A stretch of 64,000 bases of DNA from an uncultured Roseburia sp. (GCA_947564465.1 CANOCV010000006.1:1-64000), one strand, 5' to 3'. Counted from the stretch's first letter, positions 47,896 through 56,417 are shown. The notes: a model not told the origin generated them from the sequence alone. Numbers and translations are program-made.

Positions 47896-49842
47896 TTATT
47901 CCTCTCCCGAATAAAACGGGAAAAATACATGACTTTTATCTTTATCAAAAATATTATTGTACTGAAGTATCTCATACTGCCGCAGCACATTCTCCTCAGG
48001 CGACGCCGCCGAATCCCCGTAATGACGGAATACTCCGTACTGCTTCGAATAATACGCCCTGGAATTCATTGCAGGAACCGATTCCATGAGCTGCTTTAAG
48101 AACTTGTTGTACGCCGGAAGCTCAATATCGGCCTTCTCCAATGCCATAGTCGAAAGAAAATTGAGACTTGTCAGCTCCACCTCTTTCTCCTCGCTCTCAT
48201 AATTTGTCCAGATAAAGAACGGAACCGTAAACAAATCCTCTAACTGTTTCAACGACAAACCGGAAAGTCCTTTTCCGTTAAGCTGCCGGTAAAACTCGGA
48301 ATTTAAACCCGGCTGGTGATCACCAAAAAATACAATTTCTACCTTCTCATCCACACCCTCAAAATATGAAATCAGCTTCTCAAGCGCCTTGTCACTCTCA
48401 TTGACAATCGTCAAGTATTGATTTACGTCGCTGTAATAACCGTTTGTCATCTGCACCGTATGCATAAGGTCCGGATAAAACTCCGTGTAACCGCCATGAT
48501 TCTGCATCGTAACGCTCATGATAAACAGCTTTTCGGCCTCCTCCTTATTTTCGAACCGTTGTATAATCTTATCATATAATTCCTCGTCCGTGATATAGGC
48601 GCGCAGCGTTTTATTTTTATTAAAATCACTGATAAAATGCATCTCATCAAAGCCCATCATCGGATAAACCTTATTCCGGCTCCATCCTGTCTCGTAATAC
48701 GGATGCATAGCGAGACATTTATACCCTCGCTCTTTCAAGGTGGAAACAAGAGAATAAGTATCTCCCGACAAATACTGCTGATACGCCACAGAACCGCTCG
48801 GCAAAAACGCCATGGAATTGCCGGTCAAAAATTCCCACTCGGAATTTGGCGTCTTGGCGCCGTACACGGACGCAAGCGCATACCCTCTCACCGTATTCTC
48901 ATGCAGGGAATCCAAAAACGGCATCACCGGCTCATTGGTCTCAAGAGGCCCGATCTTGCTAAGATCCGCAAACGACTCGTTCATAACCACAATAATTGTC
49001 GGGTCATCCTCTGAACCCTGCTGCTTCGTTTCACCAAACGTTTCTTCCAGATTATTTATCTGCTCCAAAGAATATCCCTCCGGTTTTCTCACGAAAGAAT
49101 CCCGAATGCTTAGAATAAAATTCAGAATATATCCGTTCCGGTAAGTCCCCTTCTGCTCCCATGATTCTGTCACCGTTCTCTCTGTTTTCACCGCCACGTA
49201 ACTGCAGCAGGCAATTGCTGCAGCCAATGCCGCAAGTCTTGCCATCCACTTGCGCTTTAAGCTGATATTTACTTTAAGCATCAGTGCCACATAACAAATA
49301 GCCAGTATTATAACATAGACGGCTCTCCCATCCAGCTTAAAATCGTATTGAGCCGCTACGCTCAATCCGGTGGACGCCGCCTTGACATCCCCGAAAGAAA
49401 ATTCATTTCCCCGAAACTGGTAAACGAAGTAATTGATCCCACCCAAAATAAGAAGTGAAATATTTCCCACAATGCAGGAAATCTTCACGCGCGCCGAAAT
49501 AACAAAAACAACGAGTATAAGCACAAAAGCACACAGGACATTCAGCCTGAAGCGGCTTGAACTGATGCGTCCGCGGTTCGCCTGCTCCAACAAAAGATAC
49601 TGCACCATACATGTTGTAAGCCACGCGCTAAACAGCATAAGCAATGCAGCCCAAAGCGCATTCAGCTTTTTTATGTTTTCCGGCAGTGAAATTTTGACAC
49701 TCTGAATCAGAAAATATACCACGCCGCCGGCAAGCGCAAATACGATATTCACCTTAGAAGTAATACAAAGAATCAGCATAACGACAAAGGCAGCTGCAGT
49801 AAAAATACACGCCTTTCTTTGAAGCTCTAACTTTATTTTCAT
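47896..49842 (-). CDS. LTA synthase family protein (membrane sulfatase-like phosphoglycerol transferase)
   Basis: The protein has 648 aa. About five N-terminal membrane helices (residues 10-215) are followed by an extracellular alkaline-phosphatase-fold domain (residues about 275-560). NESFADLS gives the first metal ligand, YGAKTPNSEWEFLTGN the nucleophilic Thr, and FFGDHQPG the Asp/His metal ligands. LtaS-type enzymes polymerise glycerol phosphate from phosphatidylglycerol on a glycolipid; OpgB-like members transfer phosphoglycerol to glycans. Which applies is not clear. It has its own promoter and lies between metabolic genes and the flagellin-side CgeB gene. Confidence 0.9.
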   Translation of the reverse strand: MKIKLELQRKACIFTAAAFVVMLILCITSKVNIVFALAGGVVYFLIQSVKISLPENIKKLNALWAALLMLFSAWLTTCMVQYLLLEQANRGRISSSRFRLNVLCAFVLILVVFVISARVKISCIVGNISLLILGGINYFVYQFRGNEFSFGDVKAASTGLSVAAQYDFKLDGRAVYVIILAICYVALMLKVNISLKRKWMARLAALAAAIACCSYVAVKTERTVTESWEQKGTYRNGYILNFILSIRDSFVRKPEGYSLEQINNLEETFGETKQQGSEDDPTIIVVMNESFADLSKIGPLETNEPVMPFLDSLHENTVRGYALASVYGAKTPNSEWEFLTGNSMAFLPSGSVAYQQYLSGDTYSLVSTLKERGYKCLAMHPYYETGWSRNKVYPMMGFDEMHFISDFNKNKTLRAYITDEELYDKIIQRFENKEEAEKLFIMSVTMQNHGGYTEFYPDLMHTVQMTNGYYSDVNQYLTIVNESDKALEKLISYFEGVDEKVEIVFFGDHQPGLNSEFYRQLNGKGLSGLSLKQLEDLFTVPFFIWTNYESEEKEVELTSLNFLSTMALEKADIELPAYNKFLKQLMESVPAMNSRAYYSKQYGVFRHYGDSAASPEENVLRQYEILQYNNIFDKDKSHVFFPFYSGEE

Positions 49843-49916
49843 ATTGCTCTTTCATCCCTATCTTATATTTTCATTCCGCCCCAAGCACATCCTTACATGC
49901 GGAATGTACAGAATTT

Positions 49917-49945
49917 ACTATACCGCACGCCTTCTAATTTTACAA
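49917..49945 (-). promoter_or_regulatory. Sigma-A promoter of the LTA synthase family gene
   Basis: On the minus strand TTGTAA (49940-49945), a 17-bp spacer and TATAGT (49917-49922). An 8-bp inverted repeat, CATTCCGC/GCGGAATG (49872-49906), follows in the leader. Confidence 0.65.
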
Positions 49946-49986
49946 GATAGTTCACAAAATCTTAACTTTCTGTCTCAAAAATATTA

Positions 49987-51144
49987 TTACCTGACACTAA
50001 ATGATTCGTAACGAAGCATTTGTTTGATTCGATCCTCAAACCGGAAATCCTTCTCTACTCTCAGCCGCCCGGCAAGCGCTATCTGCGCTCTCTGCTCCTC
50101 GTTTTCCAGATAGTATTTCACAAGCTCCGGTACCTCTTCGATATCCTGATAAATAACCAGCTCTTCCCCAGTCTGAAAATATTCCATCAACTCACTCTGG
50201 TAATTTGTAATCAAAAATCCCTGACAAGCCAAAACATCCAGAACGCGAAGCGGTATTCCCGTTCTGATTGTTTTTAACGAGATATTTAAATTTACTTTAG
50301 AAGCGGCAAAAACCTGCGGCATCTGCGCATAATAATCCACATAGCCCATTTGTGTCACACCGGAAACCGTCTCTGTTTTATCCGGTGCATATAATTTGAC
50401 GGTAAAATGATCTGCCAGCTCCGTAAGGATTGCTTTACGCTCTCTGCCTGTCACCTCACAGGCGAGCATGTACTCCAGTTCACGCTTTGAGATACTTACG
50501 CTTCCTCCCGACGCTCGGGCATAAGCCGCATTAACGCTTTCTAACAATTCCTCCGTAAGCATATCCGGCAGCAAATAGGCTCCATAAAGCTTCATCTGTG
50601 ATGCAAGTATTCCCTCAAAATATCCTCTCGTCCAGCCGTCAAGCGGCGTCATATAGTAAGAATACTCTGTCCGATAAAGCTGACCAACCATTGCAACCTG
50701 TGACTGATAAATGCCGTTGTCGCCGATGATGGCTTCTGAAAAAACAGCAGGGTCCGCCGCAAGCGGCATATGTTCCGCCTCAATTCCCTGCCGCCTGTAC
50801 TCCTCCGCCTGCCCTCTGTCAAAAAAATAAAGCCGGTTACATGACTTCTTTAGCGGCTCTGTTGCACGAATATGAATCGGCGAATCATACACCCAACAAA
50901 TATAGGGAAGTCCCAATTCCTCGCACACCTCTGTAATCAACGGCGTATAATTAACGGAGAACACGGCATTATACGCATGAGCACGAAGCTCGTCCTTTAA
51001 CTTCTTCTGAAAATTCCCATCCCGTTCCCAGTCATTGAGCTGATAAAAAAAAGTATGAAAAGGAATCTCCAGCTTTTTAAACGCTCTCTCAATTCCCTTT
51101 CCCATAAAAGAATTCCACTGCCAAAATAGTATTTTCCCTGCCAT
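49987..51144 (-). CDS. CgeB-type glycosyltransferase next to flagellin, subfamily A
   Basis: The protein has 385 aa; AAAGGA lies 4 nt before the ATG. N-terminal features are FSVNYTPLITEV, WVYDSPIHIR and FFDRGQAEEY. The donor half has KVNLNISLKTIRTGIPLR and DVLACQGFLITNYQ (about residues 280-315). It is the only member of the family outside the 27-41 kb island and sits 164 bp downstream of the flagellin stop, on the same strand, behind the flagellin terminator. That position makes flagellin its most economical acceptor, but no direct evidence is in the sequence. Confidence 0.86.
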   Translation of the reverse strand: MAGKILFWQWNSFMGKGIERAFKKLEIPFHTFFYQLNDWERDGNFQKKLKDELRAHAYNAVFSVNYTPLITEVCEELGLPYICWVYDSPIHIRATEPLKKSCNRLYFFDRGQAEEYRRQGIEAEHMPLAADPAVFSEAIIGDNGIYQSQVAMVGQLYRTEYSYYMTPLDGWTRGYFEGILASQMKLYGAYLLPDMLTEELLESVNAAYARASGGSVSISKRELEYMLACEVTGRERKAILTELADHFTVKLYAPDKTETVSGVTQMGYVDYYAQMPQVFAASKVNLNISLKTIRTGIPLRVLDVLACQGFLITNYQSELMEYFQTGEELVIYQDIEEVPELVKYYLENEEQRAQIALAGRLRVEKDFRFEDRIKQMLRYESFSVR

Positions 51145-51202
51145 AATTTCCTTTCAGACAACCATCCCTGCGCTAAGGCAAAAATAATTGTATTCAACTT
51201 AC

Positions 51203-51229
51203 GGAATCTGCCATCGGCAGCTTCCTTCA
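51203..51229. repeat. Hairpin repeat, copy A
   Basis: GGAATCTGCCATCGGCAGCT and the following TCCTTCA match copy B at 26740-26765. CTGCC/GGCAG form a small stem. On the minus strand it begins 18 nt past the flagellin terminator, the same arrangement as copy B behind its terminator. Confidence 0.55.
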
Positions 51230-51240
51230 GACGCACCGCA

Positions 51241-51267
51241 ACAAAAAGAGCCGCGTACGTCGGCTCT
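51241..51267 (-). terminator. Flagellin terminator
   Basis: On the minus strand AGAGCCG (51261-51267) pairs with CGGCTCT (51248-51254) around ACGTACG, followed by TTTTTGTT, 41 bp after the flagellin stop. Confidence 0.88.
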
Positions 51268-51307
51268 CTCTGTTGACATGTATAAAGTTTTACTTTTTGA
51301 ATAATGA

Positions 51308-52270
51308 TTAACCAAGTAAGGACAATACACCCTGTGTTGACTGATTTGCCTGTGCAAGCATAGACTGTCCAGCCTGTGCAAGGATCTGGTTCTTCGTGTA
51401 GTCAACCATTTCTTCAGCCATATCTGTATCACGGATCTGGGACTCAGCAGACTGTGTATTCTCAGCTGTTGTATCCAGGTTGGCAATTGTATGCTCTAAT
51501 CTGTTCTGTACAGAACCAAGAGTAGATCTCATAGCAGATACTTTCTCGATAGCTGCCTGTACGTAAGACATTGCAGCACCAGCAGCGCTGAATGTGGATA
51601 CGTTGATTGCATTGTAGATAGCTGTCGTTGTAGTAACAGTTGAGCTAACGCTCTTGATAACTGTTGTTCCGTTAGCTGCTGTAACAGAGCCACTGTTTGT
51701 GATTGTTGTAGAACCAACCTTCAAAGTTGTGTTCAATGTAGCAACTGATGTTGCGCTTCCTGCTCCAAACAGAGCGCCTGCAGACATAGATGTAATCGAA
51801 ATTGCGATTGTCTGTCCGCTCAAAGCACCTACCTGAAGGTTCTTTCCTGTGAAGTTTCCGTCTAACAGGTTCTGTGTATTGAACTGTGTTGTAGACTGGA
51901 TTCTGTTGATCTCAGATGCTAACTGGTTCATCTCAGACTGGATAGCATTTCTATCAGCAGTTGTATTTGTATCGTTAGCTGCCTGTGTAGCCAACTCGTT
52001 CATACGCTGTAAGATAGAATGTGTCTCATTCAATGCACCCTCAGCTGTCTGGATTAAGGAAATACCATCCTGTGCATTAGAAGAAGCTTTGTTTAAGCCT
52101 CTGATCTGGCTTCTCATCTTCTCGGAAATGGAAAGTCCTGCTGCATCGTCTGCTGCACGGTTGATTCTGTAACCGGAAGATAACTTCTCTGTTGATTTAC
52201 CCTGTGAGCTTGTTACAAGTCCTAACTGTCTGTTAGAGTTCATTGCCTGTAAATTGTGCTGTACTACCAT
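51308..52270 (-). CDS. hag: Flagellin
   Basis: This is the filament subunit, 320 aa, from the ATG at 52270 (MVVQHNLQAMNSNRQL), with AAGGAGGA upstream; the longer reading crosses the leader hairpin. The D0/D1 N-terminal domain is at residues 1-140 and the C-terminal D1/D0 at 237-320. The TLR5-contact helix QRMNELATQAAN (88-99) keeps the key Arg89, Leu93 and, further on, Glu113. The central residues 158-235 contain 31 Ser/Thr in 78, a good O-glycosylation target. A sigma-28 promoter and a CsrA-type hairpin control it. Chaperone (FliS), anti-regulator (FliW) and glycosyltransferase genes are close by. Confidence 0.97.
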   Translation of the reverse strand: MVVQHNLQAMNSNRQLGLVTSSQGKSTEKLSSGYRINRAADDAAGLSISEKMRSQIRGLNKASSNAQDGISLIQTAEGALNETHSILQRMNELATQAANDTNTTADRNAIQSEMNQLASEINRIQSTTQFNTQNLLDGNFTGKNLQVGALSGQTIAISITSMSAGALFGAGSATSVATLNTTLKVGSTTITNSGSVTAANGTTVIKSVSSTVTTTTAIYNAINVSTFSAAGAAMSYVQAAIEKVSAMRSTLGSVQNRLEHTIANLDTTAENTQSAESQIRDTDMAEEMVDYTKNQILAQAGQSMLAQANQSTQGVLSLLG

Positions 52271-52277
52271 AATATAT

Positions 52278-52310
52278 TCCTCCTTGAATATGTTGCAGCA
52301 TCCATGCTGC
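52278..52310 (-). promoter_or_regulatory. Candidate CsrA-binding hairpin and Shine-Dalgarno of flagellin
   Basis: The leader RNA folds GCAGCA-UGGA-UGCUGC (52295-52310), a 6-bp stem that puts GGA in the loop within AUGGAUG, close to the CsrA consensus. The Shine-Dalgarno AAGGAGGA (52278-52285) lies 9 nt downstream and offers a second GGA. This matches the two-site arrangement known on B. subtilis hag mRNA, where FliW relieves CsrA repression. Confidence 0.65.
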
Positions 52311-52394
52311 AGATTTTGTTTTGTTAGTGTGACCACCCTCAACCGTACGTTTTGAGGACGATTCACCAAGTAACACTTCGTTTACTTGTTATAT

Positions 52395-52421
52395 ATATCG
52401 GACTTTCGTCTCAATACTTTA
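52395..52421 (-). promoter_or_regulatory. Sigma-28 promoter of flagellin
   Basis: On the minus strand TAAA (52418-52421), 15 bp, then TCCGATAT (52394-style -10 ending at 52395), against the consensus TAAA-N15-GCCGATAT. It gives a leader of about 120 nt. Confidence 0.85.
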
Positions 52422-52439
52422 TAGTAAAAAGTAAAAAAT

Positions 52440-52934
52440 TTACTTTTTATTATCTATGAACTGCGGACTGTTCTCCGTATTTTTCATCATACTGCTATAA
52501 TACTGTCTGACTGCCTTCTGACTGTCCCTGACATTCTTCACCTGCCTGCGTACATCATCAAACTTTGCCTGTGCCTGCTGCTTGTTACGCTCCTCCTGTG
52601 CCTGAATCTCATTACTGCATGCCATAATCTTGCGGATCAGCTCCTGCATCTTAGCAATCTGCGGCGCATAGCGGCTGCGGTCGCCGTTTAACTCTTCACG
52701 AACCCGCTCATACACACGCTCAAAACCGCTGTCCAAAAGGTTAAGCTGTTCCACCAGTTCGCCCTTCCCGTTGACGTTCTCTTCAAAATCGTCCGGGTCC
52801 AGATTCGGATCCTCCAGCTGCCGCCTCTGCAGATCATTCAATCTTTTAATCTGCTCCAACACCCGCAGCTTTTTTTCCAGGCTCTGTATCATGATACTTA
52901 TATATTCTGCTTCCACCTGATATCCTTTCCCCAT
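52440..52934 (-). CDS. FliT-like flagellar export chaperone (tentative)
   Basis: The 164-residue protein is almost wholly helical and charged (SLEKKLRVLEQIKRLNDLQRRQLED ... QAQAKFDDVRRQVKNVRD), with no membrane segment. It begins 3 bp after fliS and ends the flaG-fliD-fliS transcript, the place where fliT, the FliD chaperone, is found in other bacteria. A separate, clear FlgN is encoded at 62204, so this is not FlgN. No sequence signature proves FliT. The first ATG (52934) lies close to AGGAG; a GTG six codons on, with AAGGA before it, is an alternative start. Confidence 0.6.
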   Translation of the reverse strand: MGKGYQVEAEYISIMIQSLEKKLRVLEQIKRLNDLQRRQLEDPNLDPDDFEENVNGKGELVEQLNLLDSGFERVYERVREELNGDRSRYAPQIAKMQELIRKIMACSNEIQAQEERNKQQAQAKFDDVRRQVKNVRDSQKAVRQYYSSMMKNTENSPQFIDNKK

Positions 52935-52937
52935 CTC

Positions 52938-53339
52938 CTATGAAATGGAAACATTCTGTTCCTGCGAATGCGGCACCTTTTGCATAACCTCTTTCCATGT
53001 ATCCCTTAGAATACGCAAATGTCCAAGCACTTCTTCCAGGATATCTTTGTCTTTTTTCAAATTCGCTTCCATCAGCCTTCTCTGAAGATAACTATAAACA
53101 TTATCAAACTCACGGGCAATAGGATACTTATGGTTTAAGGTCGCCTGAAACTCGGTAATAATATTCTCCACCTTCTGAATATTATTGTTCGCCTTCTCAA
53201 TACTGTTCTCCTCAATTGCCATAATTGCAATATTGCAGAACTTGATTGCACCCTCATACAACATCAGTGTAAGCTCTGCCGGCGATGCCGTCATAATTTT
53301 ATTGTTAGCGTAAGCTGCATAGCCATTATTATGAATCAT
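52938..53339 (-). CDS. fliS: Flagellin export chaperone FliS
   Basis: FliS binds the disordered C-terminus of flagellin in the cytoplasm and hands it to the export gate. The protein has 133 aa, normal length. Hallmarks are GYAAYANNKIMTASPAELTLMLYEGAIKF near the start and the four-helix core YPIAREFDNVYSYLQRRL. GGGAGGTG precedes the ATG. It follows fliD after 41 bp. Confidence 0.95.
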   Translation of the reverse strand: MIHNNGYAAYANNKIMTASPAELTLMLYEGAIKFCNIAIMAIEENSIEKANNNIQKVENIITEFQATLNHKYPIAREFDNVYSYLQRRLMEANLKKDKDILEEVLGHLRILRDTWKEVMQKVPHSQEQNVSIS

Positions 53340-53380
53340 GATACACCTCCCTGTTATTCATCAGATTCTTTTCATCCCTA

Positions 53381-55708
53381 TTAAGCAAACAGATTTCCAA
53401 GCGCGGACTGCTGGCTCTGCAATTTCGCAAGCGCTGTCTCCATGGCGGCAAATTTCTTATAATAAGAATCTTCCATGTCAGAAAGTTTGTTTTCCCACTT
53501 GATAATTGTATTCGTGTAATCACTGTACTCAGATGCCATCTCTTTATCGTTATAGACATTATAAATACTCTTCATCGACGTGGATTTCATCTTTTTATCA
53601 ATGGCATCATACAGCCCGCTGGTGAGCTGCTGCATAAACTGTACCACCGAATCCGGATCGTTCTTTAACGCCGCCATCAACTTATCTGTCTTGCTGGAAG
53701 TTATGGTGTCGTCTGTATCACCGTCAATATGATATGCATAATGTTCATTCTTTTCCGCATTCAGATACCCAAGCGTGGAAATACCAAATGACGCCAGACT
53801 GTAATTCTTACCGTTAATATTATACTGCTTTGACATAGCGGAAGTCATTGCATTCAAAACGCCGTTTAACGTATCGTCGCGACGAAGCAGTGAGCCTTTT
53901 ATCTTCTCTTCCCACTTTTCAATCTCTTTCTCGGTCATCGCTTCTTTTTCATCGTCTGTAAGAGGCTCATAGCCCTTTGCCGATTCTGCATTAAACAGCG
54001 ATGTCATCTCATTGATCAGCTCATTGTAGCCTTTCAGGAAATTCTTAATCTTATCATACAGACCGGACACGTCATTGTCAACCGAAAGTGTAACTTCTCC
54101 GTCGGTCTCTCCAAGCGCCGTAATTGTCAGTCCGTTTACCTCTATCTCATTGGTGCTCGAAGTATACTCCGCACCGTTAAGTATAATCACCGCATCCTGT
54201 GCGTTTACTTTATTGGCGCCCTCACTGTAAGAAGGATTCAAAAGAGCCTCTCTCGCTGCGTCTACCCTGCCTGCCAAAAATTCCGGTGACTCGGTATCGT
54301 TTAACATCAATGCATGTTTATCAAGAAACGCCTGATTTTCACTTATCGTATTGCTCCAGCCGCTCTTAAGTCCATCCAGCGAACCGTCAGCATAAGCGTC
54401 CTGAATCTGTGTTACCGCAGCGGCATTCTCCGGTATCGCCTCATATACTTCTACTGTATGGAGATTATTCTTTAAGTTATTAACCTGATTCGAATCGACA
54501 ACATAGTTTGTCGAGCCATCCTCGTTTGTACGCTTCGCCGCGATACCCGCTGCCACTTCAAATTCCGCCAAACGGATCGCGCCGTGTGTAAGATCTTCTT
54601 TCTGAAACTTTTTCTCTGTTCCGTCATCCTCTGTGTATGTATAAGTACCGTCGCCATTGTCGGTCACCTTATCCGCCTCATACGTTGTTCCGTCTGCTCC
54701 CACATACACAGACGCCGGATCCGCCATACCCAGAAGCTTTGTGAATGTATCCCAATCCCCTGCTGCCGCACCGCTTGCTTCAAACTTGGCCTTTATATCC
54801 TGCACGCCCGCATATGCGTTCGCATAACCAAGCTGCTTATTCAGCTTATCATTCTCCGCCGCCTTATCTATTGCATCGCTGCGGATATCTGCTATATAAT
54901 TCTCTGTCTCGGTCTGATCATATGTCACACCCGCTGCTTTCAGATAGCTGCCGTTTGCATCTTTTTTCAGCGTCCCGTCCGCATTCTTCTGGAAATAATC
55001 CACAACGTTACCGCCATTGTCAATTCCCTTCGCATATACGGCAAACGATTCGTATGCGGCCATATCCGCGCTTGATCCCTTGGCGTTTAAGCCCAATGCG
55101 CTTAACGCCGACATACCGCCGGCATTGCCCGCAGTAAGCGAGAAATCATTTGCAACTCCCGTCTGCTTCGACGCCACGAAAATACGTCCGTTCTTAGAAT
55201 CAAAGCTTGCCGTAACCCCCGCGCCGTTTAAGCTGCTTACAAAATCACTGATCTTCGTGCTTGAATTAACCTTAATATTCTTTGTCGTATTGCCAACCTT
55301 CACGGCAATCGTTCCGTCACCGCTAAATCCCAAATCCGCAAGAGTGGAATTAGCATTCGTACCGCTCTTTAACTTCCCGCCCGTCAGATATCCCGACTTC
55401 GCAATCTTATCCACTTCCATCGACTGCGTTCCGTTCATCGCACCCGAAGAAGCCGAAACTCTTACCTTGCTCTCATCCGACAGCTTTACGCTCTTTAAAT
55501 TATAATTTGTGGAAAAACGCATGTTATCCAAGCTCTTATAGAACGAATGAATCTTCGTATTCAAAGACTTCCATGCGTCCTGTTTCCACGAGAGCTTTGT
55601 CTGCGCCTTCACATATTTATCCTTCTTCACGCTGTAAGCAGATACAAGCTGTGTTACAATTGCCTCCGTATCAAGCCCGGAATTCATACCTGTTATTCTA
55701 ATCGGCAT
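53381..55708 (-). CDS. fliD: Flagellar filament cap protein FliD
   Basis: FliD (HAP2) caps the filament and folds exported flagellin. The protein has 775 aa, longer than most. The start signature MPIRITGMNSGLDTEAIV is exact, followed by the coiled coil LSWKQDAWKSLNTKIHSFYKSLDNM and the FliD_N domain. The FliD_C domain resumes near VSGLYDKIKNFLKGYNELI and ends with the C-terminal coiled coil (NTIIKWENKLSDMEDSYYKKFAAMETALAKL). Residues about 215-480 are a large insertion, probably an exposed outer domain, rich in Ala, Asp and Gly. AAGGGGGTAG precedes the ATG. Confidence 0.96.
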   Translation of the reverse strand: MPIRITGMNSGLDTEAIVTQLVSAYSVKKDKYVKAQTKLSWKQDAWKSLNTKIHSFYKSLDNMRFSTNYNLKSVKLSDESKVRVSASSGAMNGTQSMEVDKIAKSGYLTGGKLKSGTNANSTLADLGFSGDGTIAVKVGNTTKNIKVNSSTKISDFVSSLNGAGVTASFDSKNGRIFVASKQTGVANDFSLTAGNAGGMSALSALGLNAKGSSADMAAYESFAVYAKGIDNGGNVVDYFQKNADGTLKKDANGSYLKAAGVTYDQTETENYIADIRSDAIDKAAENDKLNKQLGYANAYAGVQDIKAKFEASGAAAGDWDTFTKLLGMADPASVYVGADGTTYEADKVTDNGDGTYTYTEDDGTEKKFQKEDLTHGAIRLAEFEVAAGIAAKRTNEDGSTNYVVDSNQVNNLKNNLHTVEVYEAIPENAAAVTQIQDAYADGSLDGLKSGWSNTISENQAFLDKHALMLNDTESPEFLAGRVDAAREALLNPSYSEGANKVNAQDAVIILNGAEYTSSTNEIEVNGLTITALGETDGEVTLSVDNDVSGLYDKIKNFLKGYNELINEMTSLFNAESAKGYEPLTDDEKEAMTEKEIEKWEEKIKGSLLRRDDTLNGVLNAMTSAMSKQYNINGKNYSLASFGISTLGYLNAEKNEHYAYHIDGDTDDTITSSKTDKLMAALKNDPDSVVQFMQQLTSGLYDAIDKKMKSTSMKSIYNVYNDKEMASEYSDYTNTIIKWENKLSDMEDSYYKKFAAMETALAKLQSQQSALGNLFA

Positions 55709-55720
55709 CTCTCTACCCCC

Positions 55721-56122
55721 TTATCGCTTTTCATCTACCATGATTCCGGCCATCTCCCAGACCTTCTCGATCATATCGAGGGTCTTTTCCGGCGGATATT
55801 CTTTAATAACCTTTTTCGATTGTTTGTCTACAATCTTAATTGTCACGCGATTCGTCCCGTCATGAATCCCGAAAATCGCTTCCGTCTGCGGATTATTCTT
55901 ATTGATGTCTTCCACCGCCTTACGGATCTGCCCATGTTGTTTTGCCGCTTCCTGTTCCCTTTGTTCCATTGAAGCAGCGCTTTCGCTCTCGTGTCCCGAC
56001 TTCATGCGGGCCTGCTGTTCCGGCGTCTCCACCAGCACCGCTTCCGGCTCACCTTTCGGCTCGGCTGCCGGCACACTTCCCTGATATGCCTTTGCTGCTC
56101 CTGCTACTGATTCAATAACCAC
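55721..56122 (-). CDS. flaG: FlaG family flagellar protein
   Basis: The protein has 133 aa. The C-terminal half matches FlaG: VTIKIVDKQSKKVIKEYPPEKTLDMIEKVWEMAG. The N-terminal half is low-complexity and charged, with a long helix. FlaG affects filament length in other bacteria; its mechanism is not settled. It is the first gene of the flaG-fliD-fliS-fliT-like transcript, 48 bp from a consensus sigma-28 promoter, with GGAGGTG before the ATG. Confidence 0.88.
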   Translation of the reverse strand: MVIESVAGAAKAYQGSVPAAEPKGEPEAVLVETPEQQARMKSGHESESAASMEQREQEAAKQHGQIRKAVEDINKNNPQTEAIFGIHDGTNRVTIKIVDKQSKKVIKEYPPEKTLDMIEKVWEMAGIMVDEKR

Positions 56123-56169
56123 ATTACCACCTCCGTGTGATGCTTCAATTTGTTCGCTCTTTACTTTTT

Positions 56170-56196
56170 ATATCGGTTTTTTTAGCGGATACTTTA
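56170..56196 (-). promoter_or_regulatory. Sigma-28 promoter of flaG-fliD-fliS
   Basis: On the minus strand TAAA (56193-56196), 15 bp, then ACCGATAT (ending at 56170), in the 77-bp gap after csrA. It makes the filament-cap genes a late transcript independent of the flgM-flgK unit. Confidence 0.82.
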
Positions 56197-56199
56197 GAT

Positions 56200-56415
56200 T
56201 TAAAGCAATTTTTTCAATGCAGAAAGCCCCTCAACCGAGAGCGAGGACTCATTTTCCTTTTGTATCTGTACAAAAACCTCCTTGCGGTATACCGGTACCT
56301 CCTTCGGTGCGGATATGCCCAGCTTAATCTGATCCCCGCGAATCTCCAAAATGGTTATCTCTATATTATTATTGATTACCAAGGACTCTCCCTTTTTTCT
56401 TGTCAATGCCAGCAT
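56200..56415 (-). CDS. csrA: Carbon storage regulator / translational repressor CsrA
   Basis: CsrA is an RNA-binding dimer that blocks ribosome access at GGA motifs. The protein has 71 aa. MLALTRKKGESLVINNNIEI and ITILEIRGDQIKLGISAPKEVPVYRKEV cover both RNA-contact strands, including the conserved Arg44-equivalent in VYRKEV. In B. subtilis it represses flagellin (hag) translation. It starts 2 bp after fliW, the antagonist, so the two are made together. Confidence 0.96.
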   Translation of the reverse strand: MLALTRKKGESLVINNNIEITILEIRGDQIKLGISAPKEVPVYRKEVFVQIQKENESSLSVEGLSALKKLL

Positions 56416-56417
56416 AT

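Noticed and set aside
52440-52934. Calling this gene FlgN
   Set aside because: A better FlgN lies at 62204-62716 between flgM and flgK; position after fliS fits a FliT-like chaperone instead.
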